Both the position numbers and the translations under genes were made by a program. A model generated the notes under the pieces. It had not been told where the DNA came from. It saw only the letters and a list, made by a program, of their open reading frames with translations, and did not search any database. From CAKRJP01 sp963589425 (lineage in GTDB: Bacteria; Bacillota; Clostridia; Lachnospirales; Lachnospiraceae): 59,438 nucleotides of DNA. This document shows positions 33,101-42,209 of the stretch, piece by piece (the stretch's first letter is position 1; the number at the start of each line of letters is the position of its first letter). The DNA is taken from positions 1 to 59,438 of the forward strand of contig CAVAKZ010000090.1 in NCBI GenBank assembly GCA_963589425.1, in the 5' to 3' direction.

Positions 33101-36100
33101 GGAACTAATGGTGTTAGAACTGCTCCCGCAACTCCGAGAATTGTAAACGCTCCAGCTAAGGTAATGAGTGCTTTTGCGATTGATGCAACTGACATAGCTC
33201 CCAAAACACTGAGAACTGGTGCCAAAACTGCCAACGCTGCGGATGCCACCAGCAATGCTGCTGAACCCGCCAATGTCCCCTTCATAAAATTAAGACTGAT
33301 GGTGAGTTCGCCTAATGCTACTCCGAGAACAGTAAGACCTCTACCAATCTCATCCCACTGCATACCTCCGAATTTGCTCATACAGTTCGCAATGATTTCC
33401 AGTGCTGCACCAACGACAACTAACCCAGCTCCAATACCAAGGGTGTTCTTAGGCATAAATCTTAGTGCCGCTGTCACTTCAAGAAGTGCGACACCCATAG
33501 CCGTAAGTCCTCTACCAATCTCACCCCACTGCATCTGAGCGAAATCTTTTACAGCCGATGCGAATATCTTCATGGCGGCTCCGATAGCTATGAGAGCTAC
33601 TCCACTTGACACTACGTGTTTCGCTTTACCTGTCAGATTTGTAAATATCATAATCTCGGTGAGTAAACCACCAATACCGCCTAAGCCTTTTTTGATCTCT
33701 TCCCAGTCCATACTGCCGAAATCTTTACAAGCAGACGCCAATATCTTCATTGCCGCTGCCAGAATAACGATACCGGTTGCGGTGGTAATAGCCTTACCGC
33801 TAAGCTTTGCCGTTCTCAGGAATAACGATACTTCACCCATCAGCACACCAACTCCGATAAGGCCGTTTTTCATTTCTTCCCATGATAAGGTCGCTAAATC
33901 TTTACAAGCCGAAGCCAGTATCTTAATCGCTGCTGCAAATATAACAAGTCCAGTTGCGCCTTTCATCACGTGTTTTTGACCTTTGGACATCACCTTTGCC
34001 GCGGCTACAACAATAGCTGACAATCCAGCAATACCAGTAAGACCACGAGCAATCTCGCCCCAATCGAGTTCTGCCACTTTCTTCAATGCTCCGGCCAGAA
34101 TTGATACAGAAATAGACATCGCAATCATTGTTGTACAAGCTTTTGCTGTTTTACCGCTCGACTCGCTTATCTTATTAAAGATTGCCATTGCGCCAAGCAA
34201 ATTGGCAAACAATACCGTAATTGCACCCAAAGACGCAGATAATTTATCACTGTCGATGGTCGAGATTGCTACGATGGAACCAGCCAATAATGCGATTGCA
34301 GCTCCGATTTTAAGTAACGTACCGGCTTTAAGGTTGGTCTGATATGCCTCGAAACTTTCTCGAACTCCGTCAAGTACGCCCTTAACACCGTCTAACAAAT
34401 CGCCCGCTTGCTCTAATGGTCCACTAACAAGACTTTCGAGGAATCCGAAAATACCATTTTTCTCTGACTTACTATTTAAGAAATTGGAGATTGCGAGGAA
34501 TAATCCTCCGGTCGCAATACCGTTAAGTAAATCGATCACACCGTTAAAATCAGCATTACCAAGACTACTAATCAAACTTCCGAAAAGATTCCCAATAGCA
34601 CTTCCAATAGCTTTCACAGCATTCCATAGTGCCTGTAACACCTGTACAAATTTGCACTTTTCAAGAGCATCGTCCATTAGTTCAAAAGCTGTGACAACAA
34701 CACTCTTCATGCCACCAGCAGCCTCTCCAACTTGCGACATTCTCTCGTGTATTCGTTCAAGGAATGAGTGAAATACCTCGAATGGTTGAAAATCAAATTT
34801 TGCAGCGACTGCTTTGCCAAACTCGGTAATTTTCTCACCAGCTGTTTTTACAACAGTTACGATTGTTTCTATAATTTTAACAGCGGTTGAAATGGCTTTG
34901 CCGAAAATGTCGGTTTGTTTAATTGTCTCATCTAACTTAACGAGATACTCTCCAAAATTTCCAGTAAGATTTAAAATCCCGTTACCAGCAGGAAGGAATA
35001 AGCCTATCACTTCTCCGATTCCTTTAGCGATAGCTTTGAATGCCTGCACACCAATATCCAGAACCGCAAAGAATCCTTTGAATGTATTCTTCAGGTTCTT
35101 AGACGTTTCATCCCCTATTTTGAATTTTGCAGTCAGGTCACGAATCTTTTCTGTTATATCAGCAAGCTGTTTTCCAGTCATCGGAGGAAAAATTTCGTTG
35201 AATGCTTCTTTTATAGGCTTGACTACGCTTACTAATCCTTCGAAAGCGTTTTTAACAGCGTCTATCAGCATGGTACGACCACCAAGGTCTTTCCAATCCT
35301 GAAGCATCTTATTTCGAGCATCAGAGGAGGCATTGATTACGGCACTAAATGTGTCGCTGACCTCGGTTAAAAGCTCTTTTGCTTCTTCAAAGTCTCCAAC
35401 GATGATTTCCCAACTCTGTGTCCAACCAGACTGAGCCGCCTCTTTTAAGGTATCAAACAACTGGGAAAACGTTTTTACCTTAGTTGCTGCGTTTTCCGCA
35501 GTATCAGCCATCTGCAACAAACTCAGAGCTTCTTCTTTCGTAATATTTCCAGAAGCTGCCATTGATTCAGCCAATTGCTCATACGAAGCTGAACCATCCT
35601 TATTTGCTCCGACTTGTTCCTGCATGGTTTCGATCTGTTCTTTGCTAATGCCCGTCAGATTGGACAAATACTCAGCCACACCCGTCTTTGTGAATTTACT
35701 AAGTGTTTCTGTTAAGATGTCAGATGTCAACCAACCCTTACTCAACGTTTCTCTGAATGAGCCTTCATCGGCGATCATTTCATCAATAGCAATACCGTGA
35801 ACTTTTGCCGTTTCTTTCAAAGCATCCTGAAATACTTGACCACCCATACCAGCATTTACTACAGAGTTCCAGTCCTGCAATTTCACGGTACCCGCTGCCA
35901 ACGCCTGCGAAAGCTGATACATCGCTGTACTAGCCTGCTGAGAGTTTGAACCCGATACCGCTGCCAGATTTGCAATACCTTGAATGGCAGAAACAGAGGT
36001 GTCCAGATCTACACCAGCAGCCGTGAATGTACCGATGTTACGAGTCATCTCCGTAAAGTTATAGATTGTCAAATCGGCATAATGGTTTAACTCATCCAAA

Positions 36101-36525
36101 GCGTTATTAACCTGATCGAGGGTTGTTCCTTTTGACGATGTATTCGCCAAAATTGTCTGAACTGCGTTAATCTGTGTTTCATACTCCTCGAAACCGGATT
36201 TGATTGGGTCAAGGGTAAATGCTGATACAATATTTTTTCCGGCATTGATTGCCGAATTCGTAATATTTGCCAATGCCGTCATTGCCATCACTTCGAGAGC
36301 TGAGAACTTTACTCTTACTGTCTCTACTGCATTAGACAAAGGCGACATGTTGTTGCCACATTTTTGTGCGGCATCGTTCACGGATTCTAAGCCTTTTGCC
36401 GCGCCTTCAAGATTGAGGCTTTTCTTTAACCTATCGAGCGTCGATAAACTTGTCTGAATATTCTGTTCGAAGTTCTTATTATCGAACCGCATTTCGACGA
36501 CTCGTTCGTCAACTGTCGTACTCAT
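30160..36525 (-). CDS. tape measure protein, 2121 aa
   Basis: The largest gene. The N-terminus (MSTTVDERVVEMRFDNKNFEQN) and the following coiled coil are typical of tape measures; long hydrophobic stretches fill the middle. There are several sets of tandem protein repeats: about six hydrophobic units with KILASACKDLATLSWEE and similar (DNA about 33280-34020), four units with PFGKAMMKFGNAVDGLKANA (about 31480-32060), and four with INNYQSQFNSAGSNLM-like cores (about 30780-31230). At about 1.5 angstrom per residue it predicts a tail of roughly 300 nm, long for a siphovirus. Long antisense ORFs inside it are shadows. Confidence 0.92.
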   Translation of the reverse strand: MSTTVDERVVEMRFDNKNFEQNIQTSLSTLDRLKKSLNLEGAAKGLESVNDAAQKCGNNMSPLSNAVETVRVKFSALEVMAMTALANITNSAINAGKNIVSAFTLDPIKSGFEEYETQINAVQTILANTSSKGTTLDQVNNALDELNHYADLTIYNFTEMTRNIGTFTAAGVDLDTSVSAIQGIANLAAVSGSNSQQASTAMYQLSQALAAGTVKLQDWNSVVNAGMGGQVFQDALKETAKVHGIAIDEMIADEGSFRETLSKGWLTSDILTETLSKFTKTGVAEYLSNLTGISKEQIETMQEQVGANKDGSASYEQLAESMAASGNITKEEALSLLQMADTAENAATKVKTFSQLFDTLKEAAQSGWTQSWEIIVGDFEEAKELLTEVSDTFSAVINASSDARNKMLQDWKDLGGRTMLIDAVKNAFEGLVSVVKPIKEAFNEIFPPMTGKQLADITEKIRDLTAKFKIGDETSKNLKNTFKGFFAVLDIGVQAFKAIAKGIGEVIGLFLPAGNGILNLTGNFGEYLVKLDETIKQTDIFGKAISTAVKIIETIVTVVKTAGEKITEFGKAVAAKFDFQPFEVFHSFLERIHERMSQVGEAAGGMKSVVVTAFELMDDALEKCKFVQVLQALWNAVKAIGSAIGNLFGSLISSLGNADFNGVIDLLNGIATGGLFLAISNFLNSKSEKNGIFGFLESLVSGPLEQAGDLLDGVKGVLDGVRESFEAYQTNLKAGTLLKIGAAIALLAGSIVAISTIDSDKLSASLGAITVLFANLLGAMAIFNKISESSGKTAKACTTMIAMSISVSILAGALKKVAELDWGEIARGLTGIAGLSAIVVAAAKVMSKGQKHVMKGATGLVIFAAAIKILASACKDLATLSWEEMKNGLIGVGVLMGEVSLFLRTAKLSGKAITTATGIVILAAAMKILASACKDFGSMDWEEIKKGLGGIGGLLTEIMIFTNLTGKAKHVVSSGVALIAIGAAMKIFASAVKDFAQMQWGEIGRGLTAMGVALLEVTAALRFMPKNTLGIGAGLVVVGAALEIIANCMSKFGGMQWDEIGRGLTVLGVALGELTISLNFMKGTLAGSAALLVASAALAVLAPVLSVLGAMSVASIAKALITLAGAFTILGVAGAVLTPLVPTILALSGALALIGVGVLALGTGLLAAGAGLSALAVGFTALAAAGAAGATAVVAALTVIVTGIAGLIPTVIGQVGQGIVAFCKAIGDGAPAIGEAVKSVVLTLIDVLVECVPQMAEGALQLVVGVMSALVAYTPQIVDLAFKFLIGVLEGIASNMPVLIKAAIDVLMSFFSGIVDALNGIDTAVLLKGIVGIGLLSAIMVALSATAALVPGAMVGILGMGAVIAEMAIVLAAVGALAQLPGLSWLVGEGGKLLQGIGTAIGQFVGGIVGGFMTGVSSQFPQIGADLSAFMNNVQPFLEGASQIQPSMMDGVKALAETVLILTAADILQGLTSWLTGGSSLSKFGEELVPFGEAMRDFSVTIGDLDGNVVANAATAGKALAEMASTIPNTGGLIGFFAGNNDMDEFGKQLVPFGKAMMKFGNAVDGLKANAVTEAAIAGKAMTEMAATIPNTGGVVSWFTGNNDVDTFGKKLVPFGKAIMKFGNAVDGLKANAIVNSATAGKALVELANTLPNTGGLVSWFTGDNDLAKFGTQLVKFGASMLAYSVALIGIDTGVMSSVTTQVNRLVEMAKGMTDLDTSGMSGFSSALAKLGKAGIDEFINAFNNASSRVTTAATTMINTFINGANAQKGNLTTTFTSLVTGVLTTINNYQSQFNSAGSNLMIKFVAGVKSQDANSKTTLTNIVSGCLTAINNKQAQFNTAGSSLMVKLIGGIKSKDYETRNTFTTILSACITTISNKYYEFQNAGTQCMVKLIAGVKSKENEVKTAFTGSMGSAVSGIRDYYEQFKQAGAYLVDGFADGINQNMYKAEAKARAMARAAAEAAEEELDEHSPSKVGYRIGNFFGLGFVNAIDTYEDKAYNASANMAQSAKTGLSNAIAKMKDTISDSIDAQPTIRPVLDLSDVTAKSSRLNSLFSRSQALSISTGIQAAQERKLQNEGSGQSASNSYNFTQNNYSPKALSRTEIYRQTKNQFSAMERMVET

Positions 36526-36899
36526 AGCTTAGTAACCTCCTTCCATGCCGCATTTGCAATTTTGTCAAAAATAGGCTGGATAGCAGGATTGATGTAATCC
36601 CGCCCCTGTACCCAGCCGCCGTTTCTTGTTGCGTGTCCATATTGCAGAATTATCGCAATCGGAACTCCATTTTGAATATTTGAATTGTAAAAGCTGATTG
36701 AAACTGAACCGCTCTTTTGTTCTATCTCGTAGTGCCATGAATTCGCAGTCAATCCTGTATCAACCGGTGTTGCAGACGCAAGGGCTGCCACGCCTTCTCG
36801 ACCGTATTTATCCAAGTCGCCGAGATGAACTGCTTCCTTAGCTCTTTCGAGAAAACGGGTCAGTTTAGAAAAATCGCCCTTTTGTCTGAATGTGATCAT
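36522..36899 (-). CDS. HK97 gp10-like protein, 125 aa
   Basis: Contains ALASATPVDTGLTANSW and IAIILQYGHATRNGGWVQGRDYI, the hallmarks of the HK97 gp10 family of head-tail joining or tail completion proteins. It is placed between the endolysin and the tape measure rather than with head-completion genes. Confidence 0.8.
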   Translation of the reverse strand: MITFRQKGDFSKLTRFLERAKEAVHLGDLDKYGREGVAALASATPVDTGLTANSWHYEIEQKSGSVSISFYNSNIQNGVPIAIILQYGHATRNGGWVQGRDYINPAIQPIFDKIANAAWKEVTKL

Positions 36900-36908
36900 G
36901 TGTATCTC

Positions 36909-37901
36909 CTACTTTTTCAAATAAGCACTAGATGAAAATCCTGTGTACTGAACGCCATCCAAAGTGAACTGAATGTACAGCCATTTTACGTTATTAGAAA
37001 CACTGTAATAGCCGTAACATTTCACTTTGGTTCCAACCGGAATTTTACAAAGTGCTTTTTTATTGGTTCCAGCATCGTTTCGACAATACAAATTAGCCGT
37101 TGTTTTGTACTCACTGACTAAAGTCTTATCGTATTTCTTAGCGGAACAGGTTGCCGATACTTTCTTAGAAACCGGCTGATTCTGATCCTGTGTATTGTTA
37201 GACGGAACCGCAGCAGAACCGTTCAGAATCTGATTTACCATACTCTGAACGGCGGTGTAGTCGTAACCGTACTGAGCAAGCAATTTCTTGCGCTCTGCTC
37301 CACTTCCCCATGTACCGGCAATAACCTCATGAGCAACGGTCTTTACATCTTTTCCACTGGTGAGCCCCGGCGTAACCACAGTATTATCGTCATACTTCGG
37401 TGTAATGAATCCACGGATAAATTTGCCATTGATTGAGAGGGTTCTCTTCTTCACAGAATCGCTATAATTTCCCTCTTCAACTACCATGTAACCGGCATCT
37501 TTATAAACCTCGATCACTGTACCAACATGGTCTGGATTTCCAGTATTGTCTCCGACACCGTTATCCTGCCAATCATACAGAATCGCATCGCCGGGACTCG
37601 GAACATATGCGTCGTTTTCCTGCCAGCAGCCCATCTTCTTTGCTGCTTCGATCAGGTAATAGCAGGAGATTTCCATCGGCATAATATCTTCATATCGAAG
37701 AAGAGCCGCCAATGCAGACCAAGTACATGCACACCATGCCCAGTTGTATTGCATCTTGGTATTTCTTGGAAATTTACCGCCCTTAACTGTTTCAAAGAAT
37801 TTGTTATACGCATCAATAATCGATTTATGTGAGCCGTCAGACTCTTTCTTTCCGTCCCACGAACGGACAAGGTCAACAACGGCTTGTCTTGATTTTGCCA
37901 T
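36909..37901 (-). CDS. endolysin: CHAP-like amidase with CW_7 and SH3 domains
   Basis: 330 residues. An N-terminal cysteine-peptidase domain has WCACTWSALAALL (Cys) and DHVGTVIEV (His), as in CHAP/NlpC-type amidases. A CW_7 (Cpl-7-like) wall-binding unit follows at about 190-235 (VAHEVIAGTWGSGAERKKLL), then an SH3b-like C-terminal domain. It should cut peptidoglycan at lysis, or locally from the tail, given that it lies between the tail chaperone and tape measure genes. No signal peptide, so release depends on the holin. Confidence 0.85.
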   Translation of the reverse strand: MAKSRQAVVDLVRSWDGKKESDGSHKSIIDAYNKFFETVKGGKFPRNTKMQYNWAWCACTWSALAALLRYEDIMPMEISCYYLIEAAKKMGCWQENDAYVPSPGDAILYDWQDNGVGDNTGNPDHVGTVIEVYKDAGYMVVEEGNYSDSVKKRTLSINGKFIRGFITPKYDDNTVVTPGLTSGKDVKTVAHEVIAGTWGSGAERKKLLAQYGYDYTAVQSMVNQILNGSAAVPSNNTQDQNQPVSKKVSATCSAKKYDKTLVSEYKTTANLYCRNDAGTNKKALCKIPVGTKVKCYGYYSVSNNVKWLYIQFTLDGVQYTGFSSSAYLKK

Positions 37902-37907
37902 TTTTCA

Positions 37908-38450
37908 TCATCCTTTCGAGTTAAATCGTTTCTTGTTTGCGGCATTTACTTCGTTAATATGCCTGTACATATCCCTCCGACTACGTTTCTTCGGAGGTTT
38001 ATTCTTAGCATTGCAGATGCGAATCAGCATCAGCAAACGGTTCAAATGCCATTTTTGACACTCAAACGGAATGTTGTATGATACCATCCAGTAATAAATA
38101 AGCTCACTGGTAATCCGTTCTCTATTGATAGCATGATCGCCTTCCTCTTTTACCGAAGAAGCAGTCATCGGATTCTCAATGTAGCTATTCACCTCGGCAA
38201 CATTCTTGTTTGTCAAATATGCGTATACGGATGGGTCTACATTCTGTGTGAGCGTCATACATTTTATATAGTCTATGGTCTCTTCAAAGGTCTTTGTCTC
38301 TTTGGACAAGAACTCTTTATGCCATTTACTTTCCCATTTTGAAATTGAGACGAGAGAATGCTCCAATCGCAGTGTCTGCTCTTTGGTATAGATGAACCGT
38401 TCATTCTGTTCGTCCCACAGTTCAGCAGACGGTATCGTAATTTCAAGCAT
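37908..38450 (-). CDS. tail assembly chaperone 2-like protein, 180 aa
   Basis: Helical protein with the family-typical RLLMLIRICNAKNKPPKKRSRRD near its end. It occupies the gpGT-like place between the first chaperone and the tape measure. It has its own start, so I see no need for a ribosomal frameshift here. Confidence 0.75.
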   Translation of the reverse strand: MLEITIPSAELWDEQNERFIYTKEQTLRLEHSLVSISKWESKWHKEFLSKETKTFEETIDYIKCMTLTQNVDPSVYAYLTNKNVAEVNSYIENPMTASSVKEEGDHAINRERITSELIYYWMVSYNIPFECQKWHLNRLLMLIRICNAKNKPPKKRSRRDMYRHINEVNAANKKRFNSKG

Positions 38451-38465
38451 TCTTTCTCACCTGCC

Positions 38466-38885
38466 TTACATCGCAGAAATCGCTGCTGGAATTGCAGTAG
38501 GGGTGTCTGCTTTCTTTCCAATATCAATGCTATTCGGAATTACCCCGTTCACAAATTTTGCAGCTTTCTCGTCATCTGTAGCAAGCTCCATAAACAGCTG
38601 ATTATAGAACTGCGTGCAGGAAAAATTATGAGCAATCTCATCAGACTTATTGAAATATGTGCCATCGGCACTCTTCTCGCCATAAGCCTTTAAGATGAAC
38701 TCCTTGAAGAACTTGATGATCGTCGGCTGGTCTTTTGCATCTACAACGCGCTGAAGCATCTCAGCAACTCCACCTGCCGTACCGAGTTCCATTTCCATAA
38801 CCTCAGTCTCGCTAAGGTTAAACCATTTAGTTTCGGTGCGCTCCACACCATTAAAATCCTTGTAAGTCTTTGTAATTGAAATCAT
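38466..38885 (-). CDS. tail assembly chaperone 1, 139 aa
   Basis: ITKTYKDFNGVERTETKWFNLSETEVMEMEL is the conserved start of gpG-like chaperones, which keep the tape measure soluble during tail assembly. It directly follows the tail tube gene after a terminator. Confidence 0.8.
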   Translation of the reverse strand: MISITKTYKDFNGVERTETKWFNLSETEVMEMELGTAGGVAEMLQRVVDAKDQPTIIKFFKEFILKAYGEKSADGTYFNKSDEIAHNFSCTQFYNQLFMELATDDEKAAKFVNGVIPNSIDIGKKADTPTAIPAAISAM

Positions 38886-38904
38886 ATAGTTGTTCTCCTT
38901 TCAA

Positions 38905-38944
38905 ATAAAAAAAAGAGCCGCCAGCTTTCCTGAATACGGCTCCA
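38905..38944 (-). terminator. intrinsic terminator after the major tail protein gene
   Basis: A GAGCCG/CGGCTC stem with a 16-base loop and a run of eight T. It should lower expression of the chaperones relative to the tube protein. Confidence 0.75.
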
Positions 38945-38965
38945 TCTGTGGTTTTACTGCTGGGA

Positions 38966-39670
38966 TTAGCCCTCAGCAGTCATGATCTTAATAACTTCAT
39001 CAGGAAGAGGAAGTCTCGGCTCAACACCATCGTTACCACCGGAAGTAGTCGGGTCTTTACCGAACAGAATCTCCTCCAGAGCAGCCAGCTTCTCAGCATT
39101 TACCTTAGTAGAATCGAAAGTAAGCAGAGAAGTAGGCTTCAGAGTCTTTCCATCAATCTGAGTAGTAATCTCTACTGGTGTGGTAGTGAACTCCCAAGAT
39201 AAGGACATAGCCTCCGGACTGTCATTTACGGAAGAATAGCCTTTCTCAGAAGGAGAAGCCAGACAGCCGTAAATAAGATGCAGCTTATAGCCATAATCAT
39301 TGGAATCTACATCGTTACCGAGCAGAGTCTTGTATGCCAGACCAAACTTCTTACGATTCTGCTGACCTGCATATACGCCAGGAGCTAACTCCTTAGAGCC
39401 ATCGCACTCAGCGAACTCATCCGGTGCCATATAAGCCTCAATGGTTCCGCCAAGTTCCTCGGTAGACATAAGGCTAAGATACTTAATGTTATCCGCATAA
39501 ATTGCAGATGCTTCTGCTCCGGAAGGGCTCTCAGTAATAGAGCTAAGACCATTCCAAGCAACACCGGTAGTATACACTCCGCCGGTCTGAATCGGATAAA
39601 GAACACCCTGGCTGACACCTGTCTCATAGAGGCGCTCGCCAGTCTGATCCCAAACGAGTTTCTTTTTCAT
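38966..39670 (-). CDS. major tail (tube) protein, 234 aa
   Basis: KKKLVWDQTGERLYETGVSQGVLYP with EAYMAPDEFAECDGS and the beta-rich SLSWEFTTTPVEI match siphovirus major tail proteins. It builds the tail tube. The strong terminator downstream fits high expression. Confidence 0.88.
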   Translation of the reverse strand: MKKKLVWDQTGERLYETGVSQGVLYPIQTGGVYTTGVAWNGLSSITESPSGAEASAIYADNIKYLSLMSTEELGGTIEAYMAPDEFAECDGSKELAPGVYAGQQNRKKFGLAYKTLLGNDVDSNDYGYKLHLIYGCLASPSEKGYSSVNDSPEAMSLSWEFTTTPVEITTQIDGKTLKPTSLLTFDSTKVNAEKLAALEEILFGKDPTTSGGNDGVEPRLPLPDEVIKIMTAEG

Positions 39671-39684
39671 AGATTTGTTCCTCC

Positions 39685-40008
39685 TTAAAAGAATATTTCA
39701 AAGACATCGTGATTTAGATTGTCTTTGGTGTAATGTCGATTGAATCTGCTTGTCGGCATGGAAGCGACCTTGCCAACCAGCTCACTATCCGGATCGCTGT
39801 CAACTACAGTTACCGAATACTTTCTTGTAGACAAATAAACCCCGTCATTCGCAAACGTATTCTCGATATCATCAAGAGCGTAAACGATGGCGGGGTATTT
39901 CATCTTTACCGAAGCCGGAGGTTGAAAATAAGCACGACACTCTGCTCCGGACTCCGGGCATGAAAGAATGTTGCATAATTCGTTATGCAGTTTCAGTCGT
40001 CTGCTCAT
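39685..40008 (-). CDS. tail terminator/completion protein, 107 aa
   Basis: Start at 40008 with GGGGGTG upstream. YPAIVYALDDIENTFANDGVYLSTRKYSVTVVD and the acid C-terminus are typical of tail completion proteins placed just before the tube gene. It overlaps the adaptor gene by 26 bp. Confidence 0.75.
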   Translation of the reverse strand: MSRRLKLHNELCNILSCPESGAECRAYFQPPASVKMKYPAIVYALDDIENTFANDGVYLSTRKYSVTVVDSDPDSELVGKVASMPTSRFNRHYTKDNLNHDVFEIFF

Positions 40009-40315
40009 TGTATACACCCCCAACTGTCAGTATTAAACGGGGATACTGGACCTCAACATTTGAGATCTTCCATTTCGCCCCCATATACTCGATATACCGC
40101 ATCGAATGGAAATTCTCGTAAGCAAACGGATCGGCTACGATGCTGAACTCATTCGACACATTGAGGTTATCATTGAGTGTGTCAGAGCCCTGGTATTGAC
40201 GGGTATTTCGAATGACGTCACCGTAATAATCACGTACAGTAATCTTCTCTCCCCATACACCGGGTCTAATTTCCTCAGTCACGGCATAGCCGATTGCTCC
40301 GTAAAACTTGCTCAT
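39983..40315 (-). CDS. head-tail adaptor/closure-like protein, 110 aa
   Basis: MSKFYGAIGYAVTEEIRPGVWGEKIT with DVIRNTRQYQGSDTLNDNL is the recurring start of a head-closure/stopper protein in Firmicutes siphophages. Likely sits between connector and tail. Confidence 0.75.
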   Translation of the reverse strand: MSKFYGAIGYAVTEEIRPGVWGEKITVRDYYGDVIRNTRQYQGSDTLNDNLNVSNEFSIVADPFAYENFHSMRYIEYMGAKWKISNVEVQYPRLILTVGGVYNEQTTETA

Positions 40316-40341
40316 TTTGAATTTTCTCCTTTACACCCCCA

Positions 40342-42195
40342 TTACTCAGTAGCATCAGCGGAACCGGATGTGCTTGTGGTTACAGGTTCCTCTACAACGA
40401 TTGCAGAGTATACGCGAGTAAGAGCACCGGAGCATCTGGTCTCGATCAGAGACTTCTCCTGGTTGAAGTCGATGTCGAACTGAGTGAAGTGAGTTACTTC
40501 TCCGCCCTTTGTTGCGCCCAGAGAATAATCTGCCAGGTTCGCAATGATAGCGATCAGCTTCTTCTTTGCATTATCTTCGGTAGTTCTGGTCTTACCCTCG
40601 AACTGCTCAGCAGTGTTGATAGTACCGACATTCAATGCAGTTGCCAGCTCTGCCTTAGAAGCGTAAATACGTCTACCGTTGATGTCTCTTGCGAGAAGCA
40701 TCTGATTCAGCATATGCGGAGTGATGAACAGATCAGGTGTGCCGGTGCCCTTGTACTTCTCTCTTGCATAGAGAACAGTATTGATCATAGCCTCGGCAAT
40801 GACATAGTTGTCACCGAAGTTAGCACTGGTGTTGGTTCCCTGAAGCTCCTTCTTAGCGGCCTCAATATCTAGATCAACATGGATAGAATACAGATCATCA
40901 TCAGTCCAGATCGGTCTGATATGCTCAGGATAGATCTTTCCTTCATCGCCGTCTTCTCTTCCATCGCCCAGCATAATCGCAGTAGCCAGTTCCTCGTTCA
41001 GCTGCATACGATCGATGTTGTACAGATATGCAACATAATCGAAATCGGTAATATCAACGATATCGTCTCTGTGCAGTGCACTCTTTACATATACTGTCTG
41101 CGGGTCGGTGCTTCTGCGAATCAGCTTGAAGTTGCCGGTCTGCTTCTTCTGCTTACCCTTTACGTAACCTCTTGCTCTGATGGATTCGATGTTACGAATG
41201 TCGACCTGGCTGGTTCTGATTCTGGAGATAGGGCTCTTATGAACCTTATTCATTACCGTAGAAATCCATCCCTGATCGCTGGTAATCAGCTCGGGTGCAC
41301 CTGGTCTTACTTCCTTGTACTCAGGGAAGAGCATGGTTACATTACCATCTCCAGTCGGCTCAAATCCGCTTGCAACTGCATCATGCTGAAGAGCGTTATC
41401 CTCAGCATAGATCTTCATAGCATTCTTAAGGGTTCCAACCATGCTGGACTTAGCGTTCTCAAGAATTGCCATCTGATCAGCGTGGCACAGGAAACTGGTA
41501 TCATCTCTCCTGTCAGTGTCAAATACATTATGCTTCATGTTGTCTTTTCCTCCTTCTTTAGACTCATCGTCTTCATTATCTTCCGGATCGTCATCGACAA
41601 TCGTTCCGATCATTGCATAAACTGCTGTTTTCTGTTCCTCAGTGAGGGTATCAAATACCTCTGCGATGGTTTTATCGTTACCATCCTTCTTCTCAGAATC
41701 TTCTTTCTTCACTTTTTCATCCCCCTCAGTTTTATCATCGGAATGCTCCAAATAACCCATGATCATTTCATTGTATCCGATGAGCATACCTGACTCGCCG
41801 TCACCATGCGCCATAACATCATCGATAAATGCTCCCGGATTCGCACCTGCAAGTACGAGACTTACTTCTCTGATAATGCCATGTACAACATCGCAACCAG
41901 CCTGCTTCAACTGATTGGCAAAAATAGAAAGAGACTGCACATCGCCGTGTTTAACAAGCTCTCTTGCAGTCTTTCCAGATTCTGTATCATTAAATTCACA
42001 ATATGCATACACGCCTTCGTCTCGGTTTTCGAGATAAGCGTGTCCAAGAACATTAGCCGGATCGCTATGTCCATGCATCCATACTAACGGAACTCGCTGT
42101 CCGTTCTGTGCTTTAAACGCATCTTTCTTGATGACTCGTCCGTCAGCACATTGAAGATCATTTCTAGTGGCCCAGCCACCAAAGTCATACTTCAT
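40342..42195 (-). CDS. prohead protease - HK97 major capsid protein fusion, 617 aa
   Basis: Residues 1-125 resemble the caudoviral prohead serine protease: WMHGHSDP (His 41) and DVQSLSIFANQL (Ser 90 likely nucleophile). An acidic, disordered delta-like linker follows (about 145-215), and then the major capsid protein from about residue 220 (KHNVFDTDRRDDTSF ... DFDYVAYLYN ... PDLFITPHMLNQML). The protease would free the capsid part during maturation. Fusion of the two genes is known in some phages but is not the usual arrangement. No internal start with a good ribosome site was evident. Confidence 0.85.
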   Translation of the reverse strand: MKYDFGGWATRNDLQCADGRVIKKDAFKAQNGQRVPLVWMHGHSDPANVLGHAYLENRDEGVYAYCEFNDTESGKTARELVKHGDVQSLSIFANQLKQAGCDVVHGIIREVSLVLAGANPGAFIDDVMAHGDGESGMLIGYNEMIMGYLEHSDDKTEGDEKVKKEDSEKKDGNDKTIAEVFDTLTEEQKTAVYAMIGTIVDDDPEDNEDDESKEGGKDNMKHNVFDTDRRDDTSFLCHADQMAILENAKSSMVGTLKNAMKIYAEDNALQHDAVASGFEPTGDGNVTMLFPEYKEVRPGAPELITSDQGWISTVMNKVHKSPISRIRTSQVDIRNIESIRARGYVKGKQKKQTGNFKLIRRSTDPQTVYVKSALHRDDIVDITDFDYVAYLYNIDRMQLNEELATAIMLGDGREDGDEGKIYPEHIRPIWTDDDLYSIHVDLDIEAAKKELQGTNTSANFGDNYVIAEAMINTVLYAREKYKGTGTPDLFITPHMLNQMLLARDINGRRIYASKAELATALNVGTINTAEQFEGKTRTTEDNAKKKLIAIIANLADYSLGATKGGEVTHFTQFDIDFNQEKSLIETRCSGALTRVYSAIVVEEPVTTSTSGSADATE

Positions 42196-42209
42196 TTTGA
42201 TTTTACCTC

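Noticed and set aside
31238..33538. Long plus-strand ORFs (318 and 357 codons) inside the tape measure gene
   Set aside because: They lack ribosome sites, have low-complexity Ala/Pro/Thr/Ile-rich products and are the complement of Ala/Gly-rich tape measure repeats; shadows.
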